Source: Acidimicrobiales bacterium (GTDB lineage: Bacteria; Actinomycetota; Acidimicrobiia; Acidimicrobiales; Poriferisodalaceae). Taken from it: DNA of 64,000 nt. This document shows positions 16,624 to 25,210 of this stretch, piece by piece. The stretch's first letter is position 1. Each line of letters starts with the position of its first letter. The stretch covers positions 124,001 to 188,000 of the forward strand of contig JAAZYR010000005.1 in the NCBI GenBank assembly GCA_014239555.1, written 5' to 3'. The notes under the pieces are model-generated. The model made no database searches. It was not told where the DNA came from and saw nothing but the letters and a program-made list of their open reading frames with translations. The translations under genes and the position numbers were made by a program.

Positions 16624-17481
16624 TTATCCGTAACGGTAGAAGCCGCGACCACTCTTACGGCCCAGTAGACCCGCGTCGCACATGCGATTCAAAAGCGGCG
16701 GTGGGGCATATAGCTGTTCCTTGAACTCTTCGTATAGCGATTCCGCCACAGCCATGGTCGTGTCTAAACCGATTAAGTCACACAAGGCCAATGGTCCCAT
16801 CGGGTGGTTGCACCCCAACACCATGCCAGCGTCGATATCTTCGGCACTGGCGAAACCGGACTCCATCATGCGAATCGCCGACAGTATGTAGGGAACGAGA
16901 AGCGCGTTCACGACGAAGCCCGCTCGGTCTTGGCTACTGACTACGCGCTTGCCTAGTTGGTCTGAGGCAAATTCTTGACACATAACGGCCGTTTTGTCGC
17001 CCGTGAGTAAAGAAGAAATGATCTCTACCAGCCCCATCACTGGGACGGGGTTGAAAAAGTGAACTCCGATCACCTGCTGTGGTCGATTGGTAGCCATCGC
17101 AAGTTTCATGATCGGGATCGACGAGGTGTTGCTGGCCAGGATCGCTTCAGGGTCATCGACTACGTCGTTCAAACGCCGGAAAACCTCAAGCTTTGCCTCT
17201 TCTTGCTCAATCACTGCCTCAACCACGAACTCCCTATCGGCGAGACTTGGAAGCTTGGTAGAGAAAGAAATGCTTCCCATCACTTCTTCCCGATGCGCCT
17301 CAGTCATTTTCTGTGCCCGGACCGCACGGTTGAGACTTTTTTCAATACGTTCCATGCCGGCGTGAAGAGCACCTTCGTTCGCTTCTACGACTTTCACATC
17401 GCAGCCACTTAACGCGGCTACTTCCGCGATGCCTGACCCCATGAGCCCGCAACCGACAACTCCAAATCGTTCAATGATCAC
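16624..17481 (-). CDS. 3-hydroxybutyryl-CoA dehydrogenase
   Basis: A 285-residue single-domain-pair 3-hydroxyacyl-CoA dehydrogenase. The NAD-binding loop is GVVGCGLMGSGIAE at the N-terminus. The catalytic region holds IGVHFFNPVPVMGLVEII, with the active His, and the C-terminal domain ends in GRKSGRGFYRYG. Length fits the short FadB2/PaaH/Hbd group, which oxidises 3-hydroxyacyl-CoA to 3-ketoacyl-CoA. It lies between the B12-binding protein (42 bases upstream) and the APH-fold kinase, in a probable three-gene operon. Confidence 0.93.
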   Translation of the reverse strand: MIIERFGVVGCGLMGSGIAEVAALSGCDVKVVEANEGALHAGMERIEKSLNRAVRAQKMTEAHREEVMGSISFSTKLPSLADREFVVEAVIEQEEAKLEVFRRLNDVVDDPEAILASNTSSIPIMKLAMATNRPQQVIGVHFFNPVPVMGLVEIISSLLTGDKTAVMCQEFASDQLGKRVVSSQDRAGFVVNALLVPYILSAIRMMESGFASAEDIDAGMVLGCNHPMGPLALCDLIGLDTTMAVAESLYEEFKEQLYAPPPLLNRMCDAGLLGRKSGRGFYRYG

Positions 17482-17523
17482 GTATTAGATGCTACAAGAG
17501 CGTCAATAAGTTGTCCCTAGAGG

Positions 17524-17922
17524 TCAGCTAACACGCGACTCTTCAATAGCGCCACGAACAGCTTCCACAACTTCTTCGGCAGTAGCGCCTGGAGTCAGCA
17601 CTCGTGCAACACCCGCGTCGTACATGGTCTGGAAATCATCTTCCGGGACGATGCCTCCGAGAATCACAGGGATATCGGCACCGGCGTCTGAAAGAGCCCC
17701 AGTAACCATTGGGAGTATCGCTCCATGGGCTCCCGACAACATGGAGACTCCGATCGCAGAAACATCTTCATCGATAGCGGCGGCAACAACGGTCTCAGGG
17801 GTTTGAAACAATCCGGTGTAGATCACTTCGTAACCTGCGTCGCGCAAAATGCGCGCCACGATTTTGATACCTCGATCGTGGCCGTCAAGTCCTAACTTCG
17901 TCACCAGCACGCGTTCCGCCAT
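17524..17922 (-). CDS. Stand-alone cobalamin-binding domain (methylmalonyl-CoA mutase C-terminal-like)
   Basis: A 132-residue B12-binding protein, matching the C-terminal domain of acyl-CoA mutases. It begins AERVLVTKLGLDGHDRG, which holds the DxHxxG motif whose His ligates cobalt; SMLSGAHG and ILGGIVPEDD follow as the S-x-L and GG motifs. I chose the ATG at 17922 because the family starts there; the frame stays open upstream to 18036 without similarity. No mutase catalytic chain is in the window. It may be the small subunit of an acyl-CoA mutase encoded elsewhere (ethylmalonyl, isobutyryl or 2-hydroxyisobutyryl type). Confidence 0.88.
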   Translation of the reverse strand: MAERVLVTKLGLDGHDRGIKIVARILRDAGYEVIYTGLFQTPETVVAAAIDEDVSAIGVSMLSGAHGAILPMVTGALSDAGADIPVILGGIVPEDDFQTMYDAGVARVLTPGATAEEVVEAVRGAIEESRVS

Positions 17923-18126
17923 CAACTTTGACCCTAGCCCTCTCGCTTCACGGGAGCGAATATAGGGCCTTGAGTCCAATATCTGAGCTGTCAATCGTTT
18001 TCGCTCCGCGAAGATATAGCCCGATTGCTTTCTCAAACCCGCTCGGTGCGCGTGGACCGGAAGTTCTCATCATAAAATTATTTTCGGGCAAACCATACGT
18101 ACAAGGTCGCCCATAGAGTTGCCGAT

Positions 18127-18861
18127 ATGAACACCACCACGCTGGCTGCCCGAACGGTAGACGCAAGCAAAATTTATGGTTCAGGCGACACCGAAGTTCG
18201 TGCCCTCGACGGACTATCTATCGATCTCACAAGTGGAGAATTCACTGCGATTATGGGTCCGTCGGGTTCGGGTAAATCGACCCTGATGCACTGCCTTGCT
18301 GGACTAGATGAACTGACTTCTGGTCAGGTGTTCATTGGAGACACTGACATCAGTCAATTGTCCAATCGTGCTCTCACTCTGCTTCGTCGTGACCGCATCG
18401 GGTTTATTTTTCAAGCTTTCAACCTCATCCCGACACTGTCCGCTGAGGAGAACATCGTTTTACCCCAACAACTTGGAGGCACCACACCGGACTCTTCGTG
18501 GCTTCGTCAGGTAATAGAAGCGGTGGGGCTAGCAGATCGCCTTAAGCATCGACCCAGTGAACTTTCCGGTGGTCAACAGCAAAGGGTTGCGGTCGCCAGA
18601 GCCCTGGGAGGGCAACCTGAAATCATTTTCGCGGACGAACCTACCGGCAATCTAGATAGCAAAACAGGCGACGAAATTCTCGAATTCATGCGAAACGCTG
18701 TGCGAGATCTTGGCCAGACCATCGTCATGGTGACCCATGATCCCTCGGCGGCAGCTCACGCAGACCGCGTCGTGTTCCTCGCGGATGGGGTCATCGTGCA
18801 TGAAATCAAGACTCCGTCGGCAGCTTCCGTGTTGGACACGATGAAACAACTCGGCGACTGA
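18127..18861 (+). CDS. ABC transporter ATP-binding protein (MacB/LolD type)
   Basis: A 244-residue ATPase. Walker A is GPSGSGKST at 44-52, the signature is LSGGQQQR near 147, Walker B is IIFADEPTGNLD, and the switch His is in MVTHD. The FQAFNLIPTLSA Q-loop block is typical of MacB, LolD and FtsE-like proteins working with FtsX-fold permeases. The permease gene starts one base after its stop. Together they should form a mechanotransmission-type exporter or lipoprotein/lipid extractor; the substrate is unknown. A 204-base gap upstream likely holds its promoter and that of the divergent B12 operon. Confidence 0.95.
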   Translation: MNTTTLAARTVDASKIYGSGDTEVRALDGLSIDLTSGEFTAIMGPSGSGKSTLMHCLAGLDELTSGQVFIGDTDISQLSNRALTLLRRDRIGFIFQAFNLIPTLSAEENIVLPQQLGGTTPDSSWLRQVIEAVGLADRLKHRPSELSGGQQQRVAVARALGGQPEIIFADEPTGNLDSKTGDEILEFMRNAVRDLGQTIVMVTHDPSAAAHADRVVFLADGVIVHEIKTPSAASVLDTMKQLGD

Positions 18862-18862
18862 G

Positions 18863-21421
18863 GTGCTCAAGCTCACCCTCAATTCACTGTTAGCCAGAAA
18901 GATTCGTCTGGCTTTAACCACGTTTGCGGTAGTCCTCGGCGTTTCTTTCGTATCCGGATCTTTCATCCTCGCCGACAGCCTTCGCGCAGTTTTCGATAAA
19001 ATCGCTGTCGAGATCGCTGGCCCAAACTGGTTGCAGGTTCGTGGCGTTGAAACTATTGACGGAGACCCCTTCAGTCGGCCTACGGTCCCTCAGTCAATTG
19101 TTGATCAACTTCAATCGACGCCAGGTGTTGTCGCTGCCGAGGGAGTGATTCAAGGGTTCCCGAGGATTTCGTTTGGCGAAACTCTTATCGAGCCACCCGG
19201 TGGAGCACCAACGCTTGCCTTCAATTTCGACGAAGGTAATGAACTCACCGCTTTCGAAACTCTCGATGGTCGAGCCCCTCGCGAGGGTGAGGCGATGGTA
19301 GATACTGACACTGCTGAGCGTTACGGAATTTCTCTTGACGACACCATCACCATTCGTTCACTAGGCCCAGCTGAGGATTTTCGGGTGAGCGGCATTACCC
19401 GCTGGGGTCTTGACAACGGTGGCGGAGCTGTCTTCGTTTTAATTGATACTGCCACCGCGCAACGGCTGTTCAATTATCCCGATTCCTATCTAGCAGTGAC
19501 AGTTGGTGCCGAAACAGGGATCGACGAAGAACAATTCGCCGCGAGTCTGACAAGTGAACTTCCGTCAGGTTTCGAAGCCGTGACCAGCAATGTCGTTGCG
19601 AGCGAGTTCAGCGAACAATTCGACACGTTCATCACGATTTTCCAGAACGCCTTGCTCGTGTTTGCCGGCGTAGCACTCGTGGTTAGTTCGTTCATCATCA
19701 ACAACACGTTCGCGATTGTTCTCGGTCAACGCGTCCGCGAGTTCGGTTTGCTACGCGCAGTAGGGGCAACGGGACGGCAAATCCGGGCTTCAGTTCTGAC
19801 TGAAGCGTTAATCATCGGCATCATTGCGTCGATCGTGGGGATATTCGCTGGATTGGGCGTCGTATGGGCAATCAAAGCACTCATAGCGCAAGCCGGTGGA
19901 GGTTCGGGGCTGCCCGACGGTCCAACGGTGATCGCGGCGCGCACCTGGGTCGCCGCAGCAATAGTGGGCATCGGGGTCACTCTGTTAGCGGCTATAACTC
20001 CAGCTCGTCGCGCATCTCGCATACCGCCAATAGCCGCATTGCGTGAAGATTTGAGTCTTTGGAGCGGCAACAACAAACGGCGAACCTTCGTTGGGGTTCT
20101 CCTGGGAATGTTTGGGCTTCTTGCAACGCTGCTCGGGGCAACAACAAATAGCGGGGCGGCGCGACAGCTCGGGTTGCTTGCAGCCGGAGCCTTACTGCTC
20201 TTCGTTTCGGTCTCTCTATTAAGCACGCTCGTCGCCCGACCGGCTGCGCGTGCGTTAGGTCTCCCAATCAGTCGATTCGGTCGAGCGGCGGGCAACTTAG
20301 CGCGCGAAAACGCAAGCAGAAACCCGCGACGAACCGCAGCTACGGCATCCGCCCTGATGGTGGGGCTGGCACTTGTAGCCATGGTTTTGGTGGTCGGTAC
20401 AAGTTTCAAAAAGACGTTCTCATCAGCGCTCGAATCATCTCTTGGCGCTGATTTCTTTATCGACACTGAAGGAAGAAGTTCGTGGGGTTTCAGCCCACAA
20501 CTCGTCGAGGAACTCAAACTGGTCGACGGCGTCGAGGTCGCTGCCGGGTATAGGGGAGGACCTGGAACTGCGCGTATGACAGTCAACGGCATGCCCAAAG
20601 ACGTGATCGGAACTCAACAAGAAGGTCTGGGAACGGTACTCGATATCAGTCTGATCGAAGGTGGCTACTCGGGGCTTTCCGACAGCGGCGTGTTGGTACA
20701 CAAAGACCCAGCATCCGATCTTGAGCTATCAGTTGGAGATTCTCTCGAGGCCGTTTTCCCTGTGGGGGGCGCTGTCACTCTAAAGGTTGTTGGAATTTTT
20801 GATGATGGCTCCATATTGGGTAATTGGGTCATCGACATGGCGACCTACGAGCGAGGTTTTGACCCAGCTCGACAATCAGATCTTTTTGCTGCCGTCGAAC
20901 TCCGTGAGGGCGTCAAAGTAGAACAGGTAAGACCTGCCATAGAAGCGATCACGGATAAGTATCCAGAGGCAAATCTGCAGGATCGAGACGAATATAAACA
21001 GAACATCGAGGGACGGATCGACCAACTGTTACTCACCGTTAACGCCTTAGTGGGCTTCGCTGTCATCATCGCCATTTTGGGGATTGTGAACACTTTGATG
21101 TTGTCAGTTTTTGAACGCACTCGTGAAATAGGGCTTCTGCGCGCCGTCGGAATGACGAGATCACAAACTAGACGGATGATCCGGTGGGAGGCGGTAATAA
21201 TCGCCGTGTTCGGAGGAGTCATGGGGGTCGCACTAGGCACGTTGCTAGGTTTCATTGCCGTCAACGCGATGCCGGAGTCTTTTATTACTGATTTCGGAAT
21301 TCCATTCGCAAACTTCGCTTTGATCGTCGTAATGTGCGTCGTGGCTGGCGTCTTTGCAGCAATTCTCCCTGCAAGAAAAGCAGCTCGGCTTGATGTCCTA
21401 GATGCGATTGCGCACTCATAA
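18863..21421 (+). CDS. ABC transporter permease, duplicated FtsX/MacB-like
   Basis: An 852-residue inner-membrane protein with two FtsX units. The N-terminal span (about 10-37) is followed by a large outside domain to about 260. Three spans lie near 262-290, 315-340 and 355-375, then hydrophobic segments near 405-455. A second outside domain runs from about 515 to 715, and three last spans follow. The VREFGLLRAVGATGRQIR block recurs near the end as TREIGLLRAVGMTRSQTR, showing the duplication. The start is GTG, one base past the ATPase stop. This design is common in actinobacteria. No periplasmic adaptor gene is present. Confidence 0.93.
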   Translation: MLKLTLNSLLARKIRLALTTFAVVLGVSFVSGSFILADSLRAVFDKIAVEIAGPNWLQVRGVETIDGDPFSRPTVPQSIVDQLQSTPGVVAAEGVIQGFPRISFGETLIEPPGGAPTLAFNFDEGNELTAFETLDGRAPREGEAMVDTDTAERYGISLDDTITIRSLGPAEDFRVSGITRWGLDNGGGAVFVLIDTATAQRLFNYPDSYLAVTVGAETGIDEEQFAASLTSELPSGFEAVTSNVVASEFSEQFDTFITIFQNALLVFAGVALVVSSFIINNTFAIVLGQRVREFGLLRAVGATGRQIRASVLTEALIIGIIASIVGIFAGLGVVWAIKALIAQAGGGSGLPDGPTVIAARTWVAAAIVGIGVTLLAAITPARRASRIPPIAALREDLSLWSGNNKRRTFVGVLLGMFGLLATLLGATTNSGAARQLGLLAAGALLLFVSVSLLSTLVARPAARALGLPISRFGRAAGNLARENASRNPRRTAATASALMVGLALVAMVLVVGTSFKKTFSSALESSLGADFFIDTEGRSSWGFSPQLVEELKLVDGVEVAAGYRGGPGTARMTVNGMPKDVIGTQQEGLGTVLDISLIEGGYSGLSDSGVLVHKDPASDLELSVGDSLEAVFPVGGAVTLKVVGIFDDGSILGNWVIDMATYERGFDPARQSDLFAAVELREGVKVEQVRPAIEAITDKYPEANLQDRDEYKQNIEGRIDQLLLTVNALVGFAVIIAILGIVNTLMLSVFERTREIGLLRAVGMTRSQTRRMIRWEAVIIAVFGGVMGVALGTLLGFIAVNAMPESFITDFGIPFANFALIVVMCVVAGVFAAILPARKAARLDVLDAIAHS

Positions 21422-21816
21422 TGTCGTTAGATCCTTTGAACCCCACAAAAGCCGTAAGCGCTTTCTTAACCGAACGCCACCTGGCTTCGCTTACTTTGAT
21501 TCGCTCCGACGGCAGCCCTCACGTCTCAGCCGTGGGATTCACCTGGGATTTCGAAGCTCAGTTAGTCCGAGTAATCACTTGGGCCGACTCGATGAAAAGC
21601 CGGATTTTGGTCGAGTCACCTGGCACTCGGGCTGTTGTGTGTCAGATTGACGGAGGCCGTTGGTTGAGCCTCGAAGGAACAGGGTCGGTAACTGCTGACC
21701 CTGATCGATGCCTCGAAGGAACGCAACGCTACGCCCAACGATACCGAGTACCAAAAGAGCGGTCTGACCGTACCGTCATTGAAATTTCGGTGGACAAGAT
21801 CCTCGGGTACGCCTAG
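21421..21816 (+). CDS. PPOX-class F420/flavin-binding protein
   Basis: A 131-residue split-barrel protein of the FDOR-B/PPOX group. The opening FLTERHLASLTLIRSDGSPHVSAVGFTW and the later GRWLSLEGTGSV are typical of actinobacterial F420-dependent reductases. Members reduce biliverdin, enones or other small molecules, and the exact substrate cannot be read. Its ATG shares a base with the TAA of the permease, so it is cotranslated with the ABC exporter; the functional link is unclear. It converges with helD. Confidence 0.82.
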   Translation: MSLDPLNPTKAVSAFLTERHLASLTLIRSDGSPHVSAVGFTWDFEAQLVRVITWADSMKSRILVESPGTRAVVCQIDGGRWLSLEGTGSVTADPDRCLEGTQRYAQRYRVPKERSDRTVIEISVDKILGYA

Positions 21817-21856
21817 ACCTCTCGAAGGTAGAGGGTTCTCCTATGGGTCTTCAACG

Positions 21857-21880
21857 AACCCAGCTCACCGAGGGTGGGTT
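21857..21880. terminator. Possible weak terminator hairpin between PPOX gene and helD
   Basis: Between convergent genes there is an inverted repeat: AACCCA at 21857-21862 pairs with TGGGTT at 21875-21880, extended inward by CTC/GGG around a five-base loop, with one bulged G. TTTAG follows on the plus strand. The T run is short and the right arm touches the helD stop codon, so termination strength is doubtful. Confidence 0.35.
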
Positions 21881-23985
21881 TAGTCGACAAGTACTCGAGG
21901 CAGTGGACGCGCGTGCACAATAGCTAAACGCTTGGTGGAACGAGTAAGAGCTACGAACAGCGCTCGCAGACCCTGTGGTTCTTCATCAAGAATGCTTGCC
22001 GGTTCAATAACCACAGTGCCATCTAGCTCAAGGCCTTTTACGAGTTGCACCGGCACCAAAGCAATTTTGGGGTGGAGCGGGCCACTCACGTTTCGACTTG
22101 CTGTCGTCGCCCGACCGTAATCAACGCCTTTTACCCGAAGAGATTCATCGACCATCTCGATCAGACTTGCGGGGGCGATAACGGCGACCGAACCACCCCC
22201 AAGCGCCTCCGACTCTTCTAAAACCATCGATACCGCCTTCTCTACAAGCGATTGCGCCGAAGCCACTGGTTGACCTGCTACTTCAACCACGCGCGGTGGG
22301 CTACCGACCGAACGCACCGCTTTAGGCGGAGCAAGCTCAGGTGCAGCGACAGCAAGAACCTTGTTGGCCAGTTCGAGATTGGGTGCTGGAATACGATAAC
22401 TAAGCGTCAGTTCGCGAACACGGTGCTCACTTGCCCCGTCCGGCATGTAGTTCAACACCTCATCCCAATTCGCTGCAGCCCCAGGAGCTGTTGCCTGCGC
22501 AATGTCTCCCACGAGGGTCATGGACCCATTCAAGGAACGACGGCAAATCATGCGCAACGCCATCGGTGTGTGATCTTGAGTTTCGTCGACAACGATATGC
22601 CCGAACGTACGAACTTCAGGGTCCCGGGCCTTGCGCTGCCTATCTAAACGCGGCCCAAGACCCGAATAGGCCTCGTCCAATAACGCCACGTCAGCATCGC
22701 TCCACCGGTAATCGGATAGCGACTCACCCCTCGTTCGAAACAGCGTCAGCGATTCTTCTTCAGAGAAGTACTTCCCTGCAGCCGAAGCAATGAGCGCCTC
22801 AGAGCCGAATAAATCCCTGAGTAACTGAGCCGGAGTCAGCACCGGCCACATGCGTTCCAGGGCTTCAAGAACTCTGGGGTCACGTCGCAACCTATGACGC
22901 ACATTGTCAACGTCAGGTTGAGAATGATGTGAAGCCGCAAGCGCTGCAAAAAACTCACGTTCAACGTACCGACGCCCAGCGTTGTGTCGTCGATATCTTC
23001 GACGCGCCTCACGAACAATGCCACGACTTTGAGACACTGAAATACGCAACCTGGTAAGACCGAACCCCACTACAAGGTCGTCTCTCAAAGCTCGTTCCCG
23101 ATCTCGAATAGCATCTGCGATCACTGAGACCATCCGCTCATTTCCTTTGACGGCGGCTGAGTCAGACGAATCGGGAAGCGTGACGCGCACATCATCAAAA
23201 ATGTCACCAAGTAAGTCCGCTAAGACCGTCAAATAAACGCCGGCTTCGCCGAGACTCGGAAGAACTTGTTCGATATAACGCAAGAACAACCGGTTGGGCC
23301 CCACTACAAGGACACCCTGACCTTCGAGCGGAAAACGATGTGTGTAAAGGAGGTAGGCAGCGCGATGAAGTGCTACCACGGTCTTTCCAGTCCCTGGCCC
23401 ACCTTGAACAATGAGCATTCCCTTAAGGGGATCGCGAATAATTTCGTCTTGTTCACCTTGGATCGTGGCAACAATGTCGCGTAGTTGCCCATCACGATTC
23501 TGGTCTAATGCCGCTAACAAAGCACCGTGCCCCTGAAAGCCCTCGTCTAATTGATCGAGGTCGAATAACTCATCTTCAATGTCCAGCAACTCCCGACCGC
23601 GACTGACAAAGTGTCGACGACGGACAAGTCCCATCGGGTCTCGACCGGTCGCCCGGTAGAAGGGTTCAGCTACAGGGGCACGCCAATCCACCACCACCGG
23701 CTCTTGCTGCTCGTCTGCTACGGCAAGTCGTCCGATATGAAAGAGATCATCGCTATCTAAATCGATTCGGCCAAAAATCAGAGATGCTGAACCTAATTGG
23801 AGTTGACCGAGCCGGTTTTGGATGCTTCCTTCGATCACGTCGCGTTCATAACGAGCTTGGGTCGTTCCCCCTCGACTCACTTCAACCATTCCGCGTAGCT
23901 TGCGCGCTCGGTCACGCGCCTGCTCAAGCAGGAGATGCGCACGATCAATATGCGACTGTTCAGCTTCAATTTCGGGGTGAGTCAC
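21880..23985 (-). CDS. helD: HelD-type RNA polymerase recycling ATPase
   Basis: A 701-residue UvrD-like superfamily 1 ATPase with HelD architecture. A helical N-terminal arm (about 1-70, rich in Q, R and E) enters the secondary channel of RNA polymerase in the family. Walker A GGPGTGKT lies at about 195-202. Later motifs are VVDETQDHTPMAL (Walker B), LVGDIAQAT, LSYRIP, KGLELDGTVVI and ALTRSTKRL. The insert between motifs is the family's primary-channel arm. HelD removes stalled polymerase from DNA, and actinobacterial class II members can protect against rifamycins. It diverges from hemE. A plain DNA-repair helicase is less likely because of the N-terminal arm and VVVDWRAPVAEPFY block. Confidence 0.9.
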   Translation of the reverse strand: MTHPEIEAEQSHIDRAHLLLEQARDRARKLRGMVEVSRGGTTQARYERDVIEGSIQNRLGQLQLGSASLIFGRIDLDSDDLFHIGRLAVADEQQEPVVVDWRAPVAEPFYRATGRDPMGLVRRRHFVSRGRELLDIEDELFDLDQLDEGFQGHGALLAALDQNRDGQLRDIVATIQGEQDEIIRDPLKGMLIVQGGPGTGKTVVALHRAAYLLYTHRFPLEGQGVLVVGPNRLFLRYIEQVLPSLGEAGVYLTVLADLLGDIFDDVRVTLPDSSDSAAVKGNERMVSVIADAIRDRERALRDDLVVGFGLTRLRISVSQSRGIVREARRRYRRHNAGRRYVEREFFAALAASHHSQPDVDNVRHRLRRDPRVLEALERMWPVLTPAQLLRDLFGSEALIASAAGKYFSEEESLTLFRTRGESLSDYRWSDADVALLDEAYSGLGPRLDRQRKARDPEVRTFGHIVVDETQDHTPMALRMICRRSLNGSMTLVGDIAQATAPGAAANWDEVLNYMPDGASEHRVRELTLSYRIPAPNLELANKVLAVAAPELAPPKAVRSVGSPPRVVEVAGQPVASAQSLVEKAVSMVLEESEALGGGSVAVIAPASLIEMVDESLRVKGVDYGRATTASRNVSGPLHPKIALVPVQLVKGLELDGTVVIEPASILDEEPQGLRALFVALTRSTKRLAIVHARPLPRVLVD

Positions 23986-24110
23986 ACGTAAAACACCAGT
24001 TCAAAGAACTAACCAGCATAGCCTTCCCAGAAGTTTTGGGTCAGTCCAACAACCCCAAAGCGCAAGAAAGCGAACCGGCACCGGTACTCCAGTAGGGCTC
24101 GAGGCGTAAA

Positions 24111-24126
24111 CCGACGGTAGCGTCGG
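24111..24126 (+). promoter_or_regulatory. Small hairpin over the hemE ribosome binding site
   Basis: CCGAC (24111-24115) can pair with GTCGG (24122-24126) around a six-base loop, covering the GG of the GGAG site that sits five bases before the hemE ATG at 24134. Five base pairs would be only moderately stable, so any control of translation is a guess. Confidence 0.25.
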
Positions 24127-24133
24127 AGTTGAG

Positions 24134-25210
24134 ATGTCTCTTCCGCCCGACCATCCGAGCCGCTCGTTTACCGAGAATTCCTATTTACGAGCCTGCCGTC
24201 TTCAGCCAGTTGACCGCGTCCCGGTATGGTTTCAGCGTCAAGCGGGCCGGTCGCTACCCGAGTACAGGCAACTCCGAGGTGATGGAAGCATTCTTCGCTC
24301 TATAGAAGATGCTTCGCTCACTGCTGAAATCACCATGCAACCCGTTCACCGATACGGTGTCGACGCGGCAATTTTGTTTTCGGACATAGTCGTCCCGGTC
24401 AATGCAGTGGGATTCAAGATTGATGTAGTTCCTGGCGTAGGGCCAACCGCAGAACAACCGTTTCGAAATAAAGAAGACCTAAACCGTTTACGTCCTCTTG
24501 AACCAGATATCGATACTCCATATGTTTTGGATGCCGTCAGACTTCTGGTCGAACAACTCGATGTTCCACTCATTGGTTTTGCCGGAGCCCCTTTCACAGT
24601 TGCTAGCTATTTGATCGAAGGTCAACCTTCACGCAATCACGTTCGAACCAAGTCGTTGATGCATTCAGACCCGAATCTTTGGCACGAATTAATGACACGT
24701 TTGTCAGATATTTCGATCTCTTCCATGCGATCCCAAGTACTCGCCGGAGCGAGCGCAGTGCAACTATTTGATTCCTGGGCGGGGGCACTGCAGCCCGTTG
24801 ACTACGAGCAACATGTTCTGCCTCATAGCAAGCGAGTGTTTGAGGAATTAGCTGACCTTGAGGTCCCCCGTGCCCATTTCGGGGTGGGGACTGGGGAAAT
24901 TTTATCCCTGATGAGTCAAGCAGGGGCAGATGTTGTTGGCGCCGACTGGCGGGTTCCAATAGACGAAGTCCGACGTCGCGTTGGGCCAAAAACTGCCGTC
25001 CAAGGCAACCTTGACCCCGCAGTCTGCCTAGCGGATTGGCCTGTGGTCGCCGAACAGACTCGTCGAGTACTCAAGGCAGCCGGCGGAAAGCCAGGTCACA
25101 TCTTTAATCTGGGGCACGGAGTCCTCCCAGAGACAAACCCCGCGATACTCGAGCAGGTAGTGGAGTTGGTTCACACCGAAGGCCTTAACCCTGACCTATC
25201 GGCGACATGA
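24134..25210 (+). CDS. hemE: Uroporphyrinogen decarboxylase
   Basis: A 358-residue HemE. It opens with the family's PVWFQRQAGRSLPEYR (substrate-binding Arg), has AAILFSDIVVP with the catalytic Asp, and GFAGAPFTVASYLIEG. It removes four carboxylates from uroporphyrinogen III to give coproporphyrinogen III in the cytoplasm. The ATG has GGAG five bases upstream. Its TGA overlaps the ATG of the following oxidase by four bases, so haem genes here are translationally coupled. HemQ at 42302-42991 supports the coproporphyrin-dependent route. Confidence 0.96.
   Translation: MSLPPDHPSRSFTENSYLRACRLQPVDRVPVWFQRQAGRSLPEYRQLRGDGSILRSIEDASLTAEITMQPVHRYGVDAAILFSDIVVPVNAVGFKIDVVPGVGPTAEQPFRNKEDLNRLRPLEPDIDTPYVLDAVRLLVEQLDVPLIGFAGAPFTVASYLIEGQPSRNHVRTKSLMHSDPNLWHELMTRLSDISISSMRSQVLAGASAVQLFDSWAGALQPVDYEQHVLPHSKRVFEELADLEVPRAHFGVGTGEILSLMSQAGADVVGADWRVPIDEVRRRVGPKTAVQGNLDPAVCLADWPVVAEQTRRVLKAAGGKPGHIFNLGHGVLPETNPAILEQVVELVHTEGLNPDLSAT

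Noticed and set aside
19726-20598. Long open frame (290 codons) on the strand opposite the ABC permease
   Set aside because: Its product is full of S, R, P and A runs with no domain pattern, and the permease frame is clearly the coding one.
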